Source of the DNA: Burkholderiales bacterium | GTDB lineage: Bacteria; Pseudomonadota; Gammaproteobacteria; Burkholderiales; SG8-39 | Length of the DNA: 64,000 nt | Assembly: GCA_020848075.1 (NCBI GenBank) | Contig: JADLAV010000047.1 | Coordinates: 32,026-96,025, forward strand | Direction of reading: 5' to 3' | Shown here: piece by piece, positions 20,129 through 30,200 of the stretch | Layout: each line of letters begins with the position of its first letter | Numbering within the stretch: position 1 is the first letter of the stretch | Program-made: the position numbers and the translations under genes | The notes under the pieces: generated by a model | The model's input: the letters and a program-made list of their open reading frames with translations, nothing else | What the model was told of the DNA's origin: nothing | Databases searched by the model: none

Positions 20129-21071
20129 GGGACGGCGCGGTGCGCAGCGCGGCGAGGAAAGCCTGCAGGTCGGCCGACAACGGCGCAGTGAGCTCCAGCG
20201 GCTCTGCAGTGCGCGGATGGGCGAACGACAGGCGCTCGGCGTGCAGGAACATGCGGCGCAGCCCCCGCCGCGCGAGCGCCCGGTTCAGCTCGAAATCGCC
20301 GTACTTGTCGTCGCCCGCGATCGGGAAGCCGAGATGCGCAAGCTGCACGCGGATCTGGTGGGTGCGCCCCGTCTCCAGCGTCGCGGCCAGCAGCGCATAG
20401 CCGTCGATCTGCCGCACGAGCTCGAAGCGCGTGCGGGAGGCCTGCCCTGCCGCATGCACGCCCACCCGGCGCTCCCCCGCCGCCGTGAGGTAGCGCGCGA
20501 GCGGCAGGGCGACGTCGCGCACCGGGCGCGACCAGCGCCCGCGCACGAGCGTGAGGTAGCGCTTGTCGACCGATCCCTCGCGCAGCACCCGGTGCATGGC
20601 GAGCAGCGCCGAGCGCTTCTTGGCCACGATCAGGAGGCCCGAGGTGCCGCGATCGAGGCGATGCACGAGCTCGAGGAAGCGCGCGTCGGGCCGGGCCGCC
20701 CGCAGCTGCTCGATCACCCCGGCGCTCACCCCGCTTCCGCCATGCACGGCCACCCCCGCCGGCTTGTCGATCACGAGCAGAGCATCGTCCTCGTACACCA
20801 CCGGAAACTCCGCCGGGCGGACCGACGGGCGTCGACCGGCGGCGGCCGGAACGCGAACCGGCGGCACCCGGACGCGATCGCCTGCCTGCAGCCGGTAGGT
20901 CGCGTCCACGCGGCGACTGTTCACCCGCACCTCCCCCGACCGGATCAGGCGGTAGATGTGGCTGCGCGGAACCCCTTTCAGCTCGCGCAGCAGGAAATTG
21001 TCCACGCGCTGGCCCGCCCGAGCCTCGCCGACGTTCACGAGCTGCGCGCGTACGTTGCCTAACTCCTTCAT
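20112..21071 (-). CDS. rluC: 23S rRNA pseudouridine synthase RluC
   Basis: RluC makes pseudouridines at 955, 2504 and 2580 of 23S rRNA. The 319-residue product has an N-terminal S4 domain (RVDNFLLRELKGVPRSHIYR) and a catalytic domain with HRLDRGTSGLLIVAK, where the aspartate is the nucleophile, and GRTHQIRVQLAHLG. The ATG at 21071 has a good AAGGAG site four bases upstream. It is divergent from rne, the same arrangement as in E. coli, and its 5' end contains the likely rne promoter. Confidence 0.94.
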   Translation of the reverse strand: MKELGNVRAQLVNVGEARAGQRVDNFLLRELKGVPRSHIYRLIRSGEVRVNSRRVDATYRLQAGDRVRVPPVRVPAAAGRRPSVRPAEFPVVYEDDALLVIDKPAGVAVHGGSGVSAGVIEQLRAARPDARFLELVHRLDRGTSGLLIVAKKRSALLAMHRVLREGSVDKRYLTLVRGRWSRPVRDVALPLARYLTAAGERRVGVHAAGQASRTRFELVRQIDGYALLAATLETGRTHQIRVQLAHLGFPIAGDDKYGDFELNRALARRGLRRMFLHAERLSFAHPRTAEPLELTAPLSADLQAFLAALRTAPSHAEAL

Positions 21072-21083
21072 TCTCCTTATACT
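21055..21083 (+). promoter_or_regulatory. Probable sigma-70 promoter of rne
   Basis: TTGCCT, 17 bases and TATACT lie on the plus strand (four of six and five of six consensus bases at ideal spacing). The predicted start near 21090 gives rne a leader of about 354 bases. The E. coli rne leader is 361 bases and is the target of RNase E feedback. The promoter overlaps the first codons of rluC. Confidence 0.6.
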
Positions 21084-21443
21084 CTGTTTGCTGCCTGCGT
21101 TCCCGCGGGGTGCGGTCAAGGGACCAACGGTCCGCGCCGCGATACGAACCCGGGGATGCGAATCGCGGTGCAAGCCGGTGTTTTCGACCCGGTGCCCGTC
21201 AGCGGGTTAATTTCGCTCACCCGAAGTAGCGATGTTAATCGATAAGCGCGCCACAACTCAGTCGCAAGCGGCAGATAAGCGGCAGATCCCGCGGCCCGCG
21301 CCGAGCACCGGCGACCGGGACCGGAACGACACAACCAACTTCCTCCGTGACCCATACCGGAATGACGGCGAAGATGCACACCTGAGGACCGTGATCTTCA
21401 GCGGCGTTGGTTTTGTCCTGCCCGCGCGCAGGGGAAAAACTAC
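21072..21443 (+). other. Long rne leader region without a gene
   Basis: This 372-base gap between rluC and rne has no credible reading frame. It is less GC-rich than its surroundings in places (for example around GGTTAATTTCGC). It contains a small perfect dyad GGACC-AAC-GGTCC at 21121-21133 and an ACCCG/CGGGT pair further on. By position it would be the untranslated leader of rne, a likely site of feedback control by its own product. Confidence 0.55.
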
Positions 21444-24236
21444 ATGAAACGCATGCTGTTCAACGCGACACAGGCCGAGGAACTCCGTGTCGCAATCGTC
21501 GATGGCCAGAAGCTGATCGACCTCGACATCGAATCGGCCAGCAAGGAACAACGCAAGGGCAACATCTACAAAGGAATCATCACCCGGGTCGAACCCAGCC
21601 TCGAAGCCGCTTTCGTCGACTACGGCGCCGATCGCCACGGCTTCCTGCCGTACAAGGAAATCGCCCGCAGCTACTTCAAGGCATCCGTCGACCCCGGTCG
21701 TGCCCGCATCCAAGACGCGGTCGCCGAGGGCACCGAAGTCCTCGTTCAAGTGGAGAAGGACGAGCGCGGCAGCAAGGGCGCGGCCCTCACCACGTTCGTC
21801 AGCCTCGCCGGACGCTACCTCGTCCTGATGCCGAACAATCCGCGCGGCGGCGGGGTGTCGCGGCGCATCGAGGGCGAGGACCGGAACGAGCTCCGCGAGG
21901 CGATGGACCGCCTCGCCGTTCCGCAGGGCATGAGCATCATCGGGCGCACCGCGGGCATCGGGCGGAGCTACGAGGAGCTCGAGTGGGATCTCAACTACCT
22001 CCTCAGGCTCTGGGAGAAGATCGCCGAGGCGGCGGAGCCGCACCGCTGGAACGAGGAGGAGGCGGAGGAAGCGAAGAAGCGCGGCACCACATTGAAGGCC
22101 GGTGACCGCGCCAATCCGGCGCCCTTCCTGATCTACCAGGAATCGAGCCTCGTCATCCGCGCCATCCGCGACTACTTCCAGCCGGACATCGGCGAGATCC
22201 TGATCGACACCGACTCGATCCACGAGCAGACGGTGGCGTTCATGGGCAACGTGATGCCGGACAACGTGGCTCGCGTGAAGCGCTACCGCGACGACGTGCC
22301 GCTCTTCTCCCGCTTCCAGATCGAGCACCAGATCGAGACCGCCTTCTCGCGCCAGGTGCCGCTGCCGTCGGGCGGCTCGATCGTGATCGACCACACCGAG
22401 GCGCTCGTGTCCATCGACGTCAACTCGGCACGCGCGACCAAGGGCGCCGACATCGAGGAGACCGCGTTCAAGACCAATCTCGAGGCCGCCGACGAGCTCG
22501 CGCGCCAGCTGCGGCTCCGGGACCTCGGCGGCCTCATCGTGATCGACTTCATCGACATGGAGAGCCAGCGCAACCAGCGCGAGGTGGAGAACCGGCTGCG
22601 CGAAGCGTTGCACTATGACCGCGCCCGCGTCCAGACCGGCAAGATTTCCCGGTTCGGCCTGATGGAGCTCTCGCGCCAGCGGCTCCGGCCGAGCCTCGGC
22701 GAGACGAGCTACCAGGCCTGCCCGCGCTGCAACGGCACCGGTCACGTGCGCTCGATCGAGTCTTCGGCGCTGCACATCCTGCGGATCATGCAGGAGGAAG
22801 CAATGAAGGAGAACACCGCGGCCGTGCACGTCCAGGTCCCGGTGGACGTGGGCACCTACCTCCTGAACGAGAAGCGCGACGACATCCACGCGCTCGAGGC
22901 CCGGCTCAAGGTCAACATCGTCCTGCTGCCGAACATCCACCTCGAGACGCCGAACTACAAGATCGAACGGCTGCGTCACGACGATCTCAACCAGGAGGGC
23001 GTGCTGCCGCCGAGCTACCGCATGGTGGAGGCACCCGCGGAGGAGGAGAAGAAGCTCCTGCTGCCCGAAGCGAAAACCGCGCGTCCCGAGGCTCTAGTGA
23101 AAGGCGTCACGCCCGAGCAGCCCGCCCCGGTTCCTGTCCCCGCGGCACCGGCCCCAGCGCCGGCCGCCCCCGCCGCGCCTGCCGGAGAAGCGGTCGGGAT
23201 CATCGGCAAGATCTTCGGTTGGTTCCGCGGTCCGGCCGCAACGCCCGTGCAGCCGGCGGCGGTACCGGTGCGTCCGGCCGCACCCGAGCCGCGGCGCGAG
23301 CACCGCGACCGGGGCGAGCGCGTCGAGCGCGGCCGCGGCGGCCGCGATCGTGCGGAGCGTCGCGAGCGCCGCGAGGGTCGGCCACAGGGCCCGCGTCCGT
23401 CGGAGCGCCCGCAGCAGCCAGGCGGCGAACGCCGTGAACGAGGCGGCGAGCAGCCCGCCCGTGAAGGCCGCCCACCACAGCGCGAGCGCGGGGAGCGCGG
23501 AGAGCGCGGGGAGCGCGGAGAGCGCCGCGAGGAGCGCCAGCAACGGCGGCCGGAGCAGGAAGGACGACCGCAGCTGCCGCCGAGCGCCGGACCCTCTGGT
23601 GCTCCCGAGGCGCAAGCGGCCGAAGCCGAACGGCGCAGCGGGCGTCGCCGGCGTCGCGGCCGCGGCGGGGACCGTGGCAACGGCGGCGGTCAGCCGCGCC
23701 CGGAGACCGGCGCCGGCATGCCTGCGGCGCAAGCGGTGTTGCCGGCCGCAGCCGCAGCAGCCGAGACCGTAGCGATCGCTCCGGCGCCCGCGGCTTCACC
23801 CATCGAACGCGCTTTCGCGCTCGAGACGCCGCGCGAGCCGGTTGCCCCGTCCATCGCACCCGAACCGATCGTGCCCGCGTTCACTGCCGCACGGGCCGAA
23901 GCGCCAGCGGCGCCGGAGCGCGAAGCACCAGCGGCGCCCGTCGGCGAAGCGCCGCGCGTCGTCGCCGGAATGCAGACGGAGCACGTGGCTCCGGCTGTGG
24001 CGAGTGCGCCCGTTGTCGCCCCGCCCACGCCGAAGGTGGATCTCGACGAATCGCTGCGTCAGAGCGGCCTCGTCCTGATCGAGACGGATCCGGGCAGAGC
24101 GAAGACCGCCGCGGCCGTACCGGAGGAAGCGCCACCCGCACCGCGCGCGCCGCGCGAGCGGCGACCGGCGCCCATCGCTCTGGATGAGCCGCTGGTGCAG
24201 GTCGAGACCCACAAATCGGATCAGGCGCCGGTCTGA
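21444..24236 (+). CDS. rne: Ribonuclease E
   Basis: RNase E is the main endonuclease of mRNA decay and rRNA/tRNA processing and the scaffold of the degradosome. The 930-residue product has an N-terminal catalytic half with [20 protein letters not shown], an S1 domain (about residues 36-120), the catalytic aspartates in [13 protein letters not shown] and IVIDFIDM, and the zinc-link CPRC at Cys426 and Cys429 joining subunits. After about residue 540 it becomes low-complexity: Pro/Ala-rich, then Arg-rich (RNA-binding) with a run of ERG repeats, then Pro/Ala again. The tail ends in [13 protein letters not shown]. Partner-binding motifs cannot be assigned by eye. Confidence 0.96.
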   Translation: MKRMLFNATQAEELRVAIVDGQKLIDLDIESASKEQRKGNIYKGIITRVEPSLEAAFVDYGADRHGFLPYKEIARSYFKASVDPGRARIQDAVAEGTEVLVQVEKDERGSKGAALTTFVSLAGRYLVLMPNNPRGGGVSRRIEGEDRNELREAMDRLAVPQGMSIIGRTAGIGRSYEELEWDLNYLLRLWEKIAEAAEPHRWNEEEAEEAKKRGTTLKAGDRANPAPFLIYQESSLVIRAIRDYFQPDIGEILIDTDSIHEQTVAFMGNVMPDNVARVKRYRDDVPLFSRFQIEHQIETAFSRQVPLPSGGSIVIDHTEALVSIDVNSARATKGADIEETAFKTNLEAADELARQLRLRDLGGLIVIDFIDMESQRNQREVENRLREALHYDRARVQTGKISRFGLMELSRQRLRPSLGETSYQACPRCNGTGHVRSIESSALHILRIMQEEAMKENTAAVHVQVPVDVGTYLLNEKRDDIHALEARLKVNIVLLPNIHLETPNYKIERLRHDDLNQEGVLPPSYRMVEAPAEEEKKLLLPEAKTARPEALVKGVTPEQPAPVPVPAAPAPAPAAPAAPAGEAVGIIGKIFGWFRGPAATPVQPAAVPVRPAAPEPRREHRDRGERVERGRGGRDRAERRERREGRPQGPRPSERPQQPGGERRERGGEQPAREGRPPQRERGERGERGERGERREERQQRRPEQEGRPQLPPSAGPSGAPEAQAAEAERRSGRRRRRGRGGDRGNGGGQPRPETGAGMPAAQAVLPAAAAAAETVAIAPAPAASPIERAFALETPREPVAPSIAPEPIVPAFTAARAEAPAAPEREAPAAPVGEAPRVVAGMQTEHVAPAVASAPVVAPPTPKVDLDESLRQSGLVLIETDPGRAKTAAAVPEEAPPAPRAPRERRPAPIALDEPLVQVETHKSDQAPV
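23484..23528 (+). repeat. Five 9-bp tandem repeats in rne coding for ERG units
   Basis: Five copies of GAGCGCGGR (the last diverged) occur in frame and encode Glu-Arg-Gly units from residue 681 of RNase E. Such arrays can gain or lose copies by slippage without shifting the frame, changing the length of the Arg-rich RNA-binding region. Confidence 0.85.
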
Positions 24237-24263
24237 CGCCGGCCCCGCGCCAACGCGGGCGCT

Positions 24264-24291
24264 GAGCAGGTCCGCATGCGCGGGCCTGCTC
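24264..24291 (+). terminator. Strong hairpin downstream of rne
   Basis: A 12-bp stem, GAGCAGGTCCGC with GCGGGCCTGCTC (one G-U pair in RNA), encloses the loop ATGC and begins 28 bases after the rne stop. No T run follows, so it may be a weak or Rho-assisted terminator, or a 3'-end stabiliser. Confidence 0.5.
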
Positions 24292-24330
24292 GCTGGGCTG
24301 CGAAAATCTGACCGAGGAAGGTCTGCTGAA

Positions 24331-24356
24331 GTCATTCCCGCTTCCGCAGGAATGAC
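24331..24356. repeat. REP-like palindrome GTCATTCC...GGAATGAC
   Basis: A perfect 8-bp inverted repeat around a 10-base loop, ending in GACGGGC, sits between the convergent rne and phosphatase genes. Palindromes with the core TCATTCC-CGC are common dispersed elements in many proteobacterial genomes. Only this copy is visible here. Confidence 0.5.
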
Positions 24357-24407
24357 GGGCTTCTTCGAAGCTTCCCCAAGGGCCGCAGGCCCTCGTGCGG
24401 GCCGTGC

Positions 24408-24896
24408 TCAGCGGGTAAGCCCGGGCCGCAGCGCTGCGAGCAGCCCGGCGGCCGCCTCCTCGATCAGGTCGAGCACGAGATCGAAGCCGCCCGGTCCGCC
24501 GAAGTACGGATCGGGCACGTCGAGCGTTCCGGCGCGCCGCGCGTACGCGAGCATCAGCGCGATCTTGTGTCCCGCGGTCGGCGGCGCGAGGCGCGCGAGG
24601 ATCTCCTGGTGGCCGCGGTCCATCGCCAGGATCAGATCGAACGTCGCGAAGTCTTCGAGTGCGATCTTGCGCGCGCGCAATCGCGAGAGATCGTAGCCGC
24701 GCGCCCGCGCCGCCGCCTGTGTCCGCGCATCCGGCGGCTCGCCCACGTGGTAGCCGTGCGTGCCGGCCGAATCGGTCGTGATCAAGTGCCCGAGACCGGC
24801 ATCGGCCGCCATCCGGCCGAACACCGCCGCCGCCGTCGGCGAGCGGCAGATGTTGCCGGTGCAGACGAAGAGGACGCTCCTCACCGGGCCGTTCAT
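24408..24896 (-). CDS. Low-molecular-weight protein-tyrosine phosphatase
   Basis: The 162-residue product has the catalytic loop VCTGNICRSPTA (Cys12, Arg18) and the general-acid aspartate in DVPDPYFGG, the full active site of the LMW-PTP/Wzb family. These enzymes dephosphorylate tyrosine kinases of capsule or exopolysaccharide systems or other phosphotyrosine proteins. No tyrosine kinase is nearby in this window. It lies four bases downstream of uvrB on the same strand, so it is probably co-transcribed with it. Confidence 0.92.
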   Translation of the reverse strand: MNGPVRSVLFVCTGNICRSPTAAAVFGRMAADAGLGHLITTDSAGTHGYHVGEPPDARTQAAARARGYDLSRLRARKIALEDFATFDLILAMDRGHQEILARLAPPTAGHKIALMLAYARRAGTLDVPDPYFGGPGGFDLVLDLIEEAAAGLLAALRPGLTR

Positions 24897-24899
24897 CCC

Positions 24900-26993
<2,094 letters not shown>

Positions 26994-27223
26994 GCGGCGC
27001 TCTGGCGCTTGGGACTCGGGCACTTCGTAACGGCAACTGACAGAAGAAACCGAGTATTTTCGCATACCGCGGGAGCCAAGGCACCCCGACCCGCATGCTC
27101 CACCCCGGCAGAGGACGGCGGGGTAGAATTCGCCCGATTGGGCGAGTACGTCGGAGCGCCTGCGCGCGACGCGCAGCCCGCCGGCGACGCCGCCACGGAT
27201 CGAGCACCCCTGACCGACGACTT

Positions 27224-28429
27224 ATGACGACCTCCCTCCTCGCTCGCGTCGAAATGGCGCCCCGCGACCCGATTCTCGGCGTCACCGAGGCCTATGTCGC
27301 GGACCAGAATCCGAAGAAGGTCAACCTGGGCGTCGGCGTCTACTACGACGAGGACGGCAAGGTGCCGCTGCTCCAGTGCGTGCGGCGCGCAGACCGCGCG
27401 ATCCTGGAGAACTCCGCGCCGTGGAGCTACCTCCCGATCGACGGCCTGGCCGCCTACGATCGCGCCGTGCAGTCGCTCGTCTTCGGCGCGGACTCGGCGG
27501 TGGTCAAGGAAAACCGGGCCGTGACGGTGCAAGCGCTCGGCGGCACCGGCGCGCTCAAGATCGGCGCGGATTTCCTCCGGCGGATCAGCCCGGCGGCGCA
27601 GGTCTGGATCAGCGATCCGAGCTGGGAGAACCACCGGGCCCTCTTCGAGGGCGCCGGCTTCCAGGTGAACGCGTATCCCTACTATGACGCCGCGACGCAC
27701 GGGCTCGACTTCGCGGGCATGACGGCTGCGCTCGGCAACGCACCGGCCGGGTCGATCGTGGTGCTGCACGCCTGCTGCCACAATCCGACCGGCGTCGACC
27801 TCGGGCCCGACGAGTGGCGTCGCGTCCTCGAGATCGTCAAGGCGCGCGAGCTGGTCCCCTTCCTCGACATCGCCTACCAGGGGTTCGCGGACGGCATCGA
27901 GGCCGACGGCGCCGTGGTGCGCCAGTTCGCCGCCGCGTGCAGCCCGGTCTTCGTGGCGAGCTCGTACTCGAAGTCCTTCTCGCTCTACGGCGAGCGCATC
28001 GGCGCGCTCAGCGTCGCCACTGGCAGCGCCGACGAGGCGGCGCGGCTGCTGAGTCAGCTGAAGCGCGTCGTGCGCACGAACTATTCCAACCCGCCGACCC
28101 ACGGTGGCAAGGTGGTCGCGATGGTCCTCACCACCCCGGAGCTGCGCGCGCTGTGGGAGCAGGAGCTTGGCGGAATGCGCGAGCGGATCCGCGCCCTGCG
28201 CAAGCTGCTCGTGGACAAGATCCACGCGCGCGTGCCCGGCGCGGACTTCGGCTTCGTGCTGCGCCAGCGCGGCATGTTCTCCTACTCCGGGCTTACCAAG
28301 GCGCAGGTGCAGCGCCTGCGCGAGGAGTTCTCGATCTACGCGATCGACACCGGCCGCATCTGCGTCTCGGCGCTCAACGCGCGCAACGCCGACTACGTGG
28401 CCGACGCGATCGCGGCGGTGATCCGCTGA
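27224..28429 (+). CDS. Aromatic-amino-acid / aspartate aminotransferase (class I)
   Basis: The 401-residue fold-type I PLP enzyme has CHNPTGVDLG, the cofactor lysine Lys250 in SSYSKSFSLYGERIGA and FAVRTNYSNPP-like substrate-arm residues (RVVRTNYSNPPTHGG). This pattern fits the aspartate/tyrosine aminotransferases (AspC/TyrB subgroup Ia), which pass amino groups between aspartate, aromatic amino acids and 2-oxoglutarate. Substrate preference cannot be told from sequence by eye. It is divergent from uvrB across 230 bases. A TAGAAT hexamer at 27124-27129 might be its -10 box, but no -35 is clear. Confidence 0.93.
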   Translation: MTTSLLARVEMAPRDPILGVTEAYVADQNPKKVNLGVGVYYDEDGKVPLLQCVRRADRAILENSAPWSYLPIDGLAAYDRAVQSLVFGADSAVVKENRAVTVQALGGTGALKIGADFLRRISPAAQVWISDPSWENHRALFEGAGFQVNAYPYYDAATHGLDFAGMTAALGNAPAGSIVVLHACCHNPTGVDLGPDEWRRVLEIVKARELVPFLDIAYQGFADGIEADGAVVRQFAAACSPVFVASSYSKSFSLYGERIGALSVATGSADEAARLLSQLKRVVRTNYSNPPTHGGKVVAMVLTTPELRALWEQELGGMRERIRALRKLLVDKIHARVPGADFGFVLRQRGMFSYSGLTKAQVQRLREEFSIYAIDTGRICVSALNARNADYVADAIAAVIR

Positions 28430-28520
28430 CGCCGCAGCCTCCGCGATCATCCCACGCGCTCGCTCGGCAAACCCGAGCGGGCGGCGGCCGCTGGCGACGC
28501 CCGTGTCGCAGCGCAGCGCG

Positions 28521-28549
28521 TTGACCCGCCATCCCGGGGGCCGTAAAAT
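28521..28549 (+). promoter_or_regulatory. Promoter of tRNA-Asn
   Basis: TTGACC, 17 bases, then TAAAAT lie just upstream of the tRNA, with a start near base 28556. The discriminator is GC-rich (GCCGCGCC), the type linked to stringent control of stable-RNA promoters. Confidence 0.75.
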
Positions 28550-28560
28550 GCCGCGCCTGT

Positions 28561-28636
28561 TCCCCGATAGCTCAGTCGGTAGAGCGACGGACTGTTAATC
28601 CGCAGGTCCCAGGTTCGAGCCCTGGTCGGGGAGCCA
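28561..28636 (+). tRNA. tRNA-Asn (anticodon GTT)
   Basis: The 76-base sequence folds as a complete cloverleaf: acceptor stem TCCCCGA with TCGGGGA, D arm GCTC/GAGC, anticodon GTT at 28594-28596 in the loop CTGTTAA, T arm CCAGG-TTCGAGC-CCTGG, discriminator G and encoded CCA. The sequence is close to betaproteobacterial and E. coli tRNA-Asn. It has its own promoter and terminator. Confidence 0.98.
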
Positions 28637-28645
28637 AAGAATCAA

Positions 28646-28672
28646 CGGCCAGCGTGCGCTGGCCGCTTTCAT
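28646..28672 (+). terminator. Terminator of tRNA-Asn
   Basis: A 9-bp perfect stem, CGGCCAGCG and CGCTGGCCG, begins ten bases after the tRNA CCA end and is followed by CTTTCATCT. The T run is short but the stem is strong. Confidence 0.7.
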
Positions 28673-28920
28673 CTCCGCGGCCGGCGTCCGTCGGCTGCCG
28701 CGCTGGGACGTTGTCGAGCGGTTGTGTCTGCGGCGCTCGCTCAGCCATACAAGGAAGCAGGTGTCGAGCGCGGCGGGGGTCACGCCCCGGTGGCGAGCCC
28801 CATGTCAATTCGAATAGAATGCGAGCGGGAGGGCGAAGCGGGACACGTCGTCAGACGAAGAAACCCCGCGCAACGTTCCACGCGGAAGCCGCCCGGCTTC
28901 CAGCGAGAGAGGAGACCGCA

Positions 28921-30111
28921 ATGAGCACACGAGTTTCGGTGAAGCTTCTTCGCGCTGCGGCGCTGGTGGCCGCGGCCTCGCTCACTTTTGCCGCGGCCGC
29001 CCGTGCGGCCGAGCCGTACCGGATCGACGTCATCGCCTCGCTCACCGGCGGCGCCTCGTTTCTCGGCAAGGGCGAGCAGCAGGCGCTGCAGCTCCTGCAG
29101 AAGTCGGTGAACGATTCGGGTGGCATCAACGGGCAACCGCTCGAGCTCACTTTCTACGACGACCAGTCGAGCCCGCAGGTCGCGGTGCAGCTCGCGAGCC
29201 AGCTCAAGGCGAAGAATCCGGCAGTGATCATCGGGCCGGTGCTGGTGGCGATGTGCAACGCGGCCGGCGCGCTGATGAAGGACGGGCCGGTGATGTACTG
29301 CCTCTCCCCCGGCATCCACCCGCCGAAGGGCAGCTTCGTCTTCACCTCGAGCGCATCCACCTACGACCTCGCGAAGGCGCTGATGCGCTACTTCCGGACG
29401 AAGGGATGGACGAGGATCGCGATCATGACCAGCTCGGACGCGACCGGTCAGGACGCCGAGCGCGGCCTGAACGAGGCCGCGGCGATGGCCGAGAACAAGA
29501 GCATCGAGCTCGTCGCGCGCGCACACTTCAACATCACCGACGTGAGCGTCGCCGCGCAGATCGAGAACGTGAAGGCTGCCAATCCCCAGGCCTTCATCGC
29601 GTGGAGCACCGGAGCGCCGATCGCCACGATCTTCAAGGGCATCGTGCAGGCCGGGCTCGACGTGCCGACGGCGACCACCGACGGCAACATGACCTATGCG
29701 CAGATGAAAAACTATCACGACTTCCTCCCCAAGCAGCTCTACATCGCCAGCGCGACGTGGGCGGGCTATGGCTACGAGCCGCTCGACCCGCGGCTGGAGA
29801 AGGTGATCAAGGCGTTCTATGACGAGTACGCGGCGATCGGCCAGAAGCCGGACCTGCCGGCGAGCATCGGCTGGAACAGCGGCCTCATCGTGACCGACGC
29901 GCTGAAGAAGCTCGGGCCGAAGGTCACGGCCACGCAACTGCGCGACTATCTCGTCGAGCTGAAGGACGTACCGAGCGTCGACGGCATGCTCGACTTCCCC
30001 GCATCGCCGCAGCGCGGGCTCGGGCTGCACGACGTGGTGGTCACGCACTGGGATCCGGCCAAGAACACCTGGGTGGCGGTGAGCAAGCCGGGCGGCGTGC
30101 CGCTTCCCTAG
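28921..30111 (+). CDS. Branched-chain amino acid-type ABC transporter, substrate-binding protein
   Basis: The 396-residue periplasmic protein has a signal peptide of about 30 residues (cleavage near AAARA-AEP) and a type I periplasmic-binding fold (PBP type 1, LivJ family): DVIASLTGGASFLGKGEQQ, INGQPLELTFYDDQSSP and IIGPVLVAMCNAAG. It is followed by a fused permease and two ATPases, so it is the ligand receptor of this transporter. The ligand is unknown; the family also takes up aromatic acids, urea and amides. A long hairpin separates it from the permease gene. Confidence 0.93.
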   Translation: MSTRVSVKLLRAAALVAAASLTFAAAARAAEPYRIDVIASLTGGASFLGKGEQQALQLLQKSVNDSGGINGQPLELTFYDDQSSPQVAVQLASQLKAKNPAVIIGPVLVAMCNAAGALMKDGPVMYCLSPGIHPPKGSFVFTSSASTYDLAKALMRYFRTKGWTRIAIMTSSDATGQDAERGLNEAAAMAENKSIELVARAHFNITDVSVAAQIENVKAANPQAFIAWSTGAPIATIFKGIVQAGLDVPTATTDGNMTYAQMKNYHDFLPKQLYIASATWAGYGYEPLDPRLEKVIKAFYDEYAAIGQKPDLPASIGWNSGLIVTDALKKLGPKVTATQLRDYLVELKDVPSVDGMLDFPASPQRGLGLHDVVVTHWDPAKNTWVAVSKPGGVPLP

Positions 30112-30142
30112 ACCTTTTCGCCGCGGCTCGCGTGCCATCCTC

Positions 30143-30170
30143 CCCTCCTCCGCGACGGATCGGAGGAGGG
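30143..30170 (+). promoter_or_regulatory. 10-bp hairpin between binding protein and permease genes
   Basis: CCCTCCTCCG and CGGAGGAGGG form a perfect 10-bp stem around an 8-base loop, 30 bases after the binding-protein stop. There is no T run. In other ABC operons, hairpins in this place stabilise the upstream mRNA or partially terminate, so that binding protein exceeds permease. Confidence 0.6.
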
Positions 30171-30200
30171 CTCATCTCGCGCGCACGTCGCTGAAGCGCG

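Noticed and set aside
21258..22979. 573-codon minus-strand open frame antisense to rne
   Set aside because: Composition (repeated LLV/DRD/HR patterns) is that of an antisense shadow; rne is certain in this stretch.
26994..27223. LexA/SOS box in the uvrB upstream region
   Set aside because: No CTG-N10-CAG match; the nearest CTG in CTGACAGAAGAAA lacks the second half.
28572..28808. Minus-strand open frame across the tRNA reading PRPGLEPGTCGLTVRRSTD
   Set aside because: This is the antisense of tRNA-Asn, a well-known false protein in annotations. It has no conserved domain and no ribosome site.
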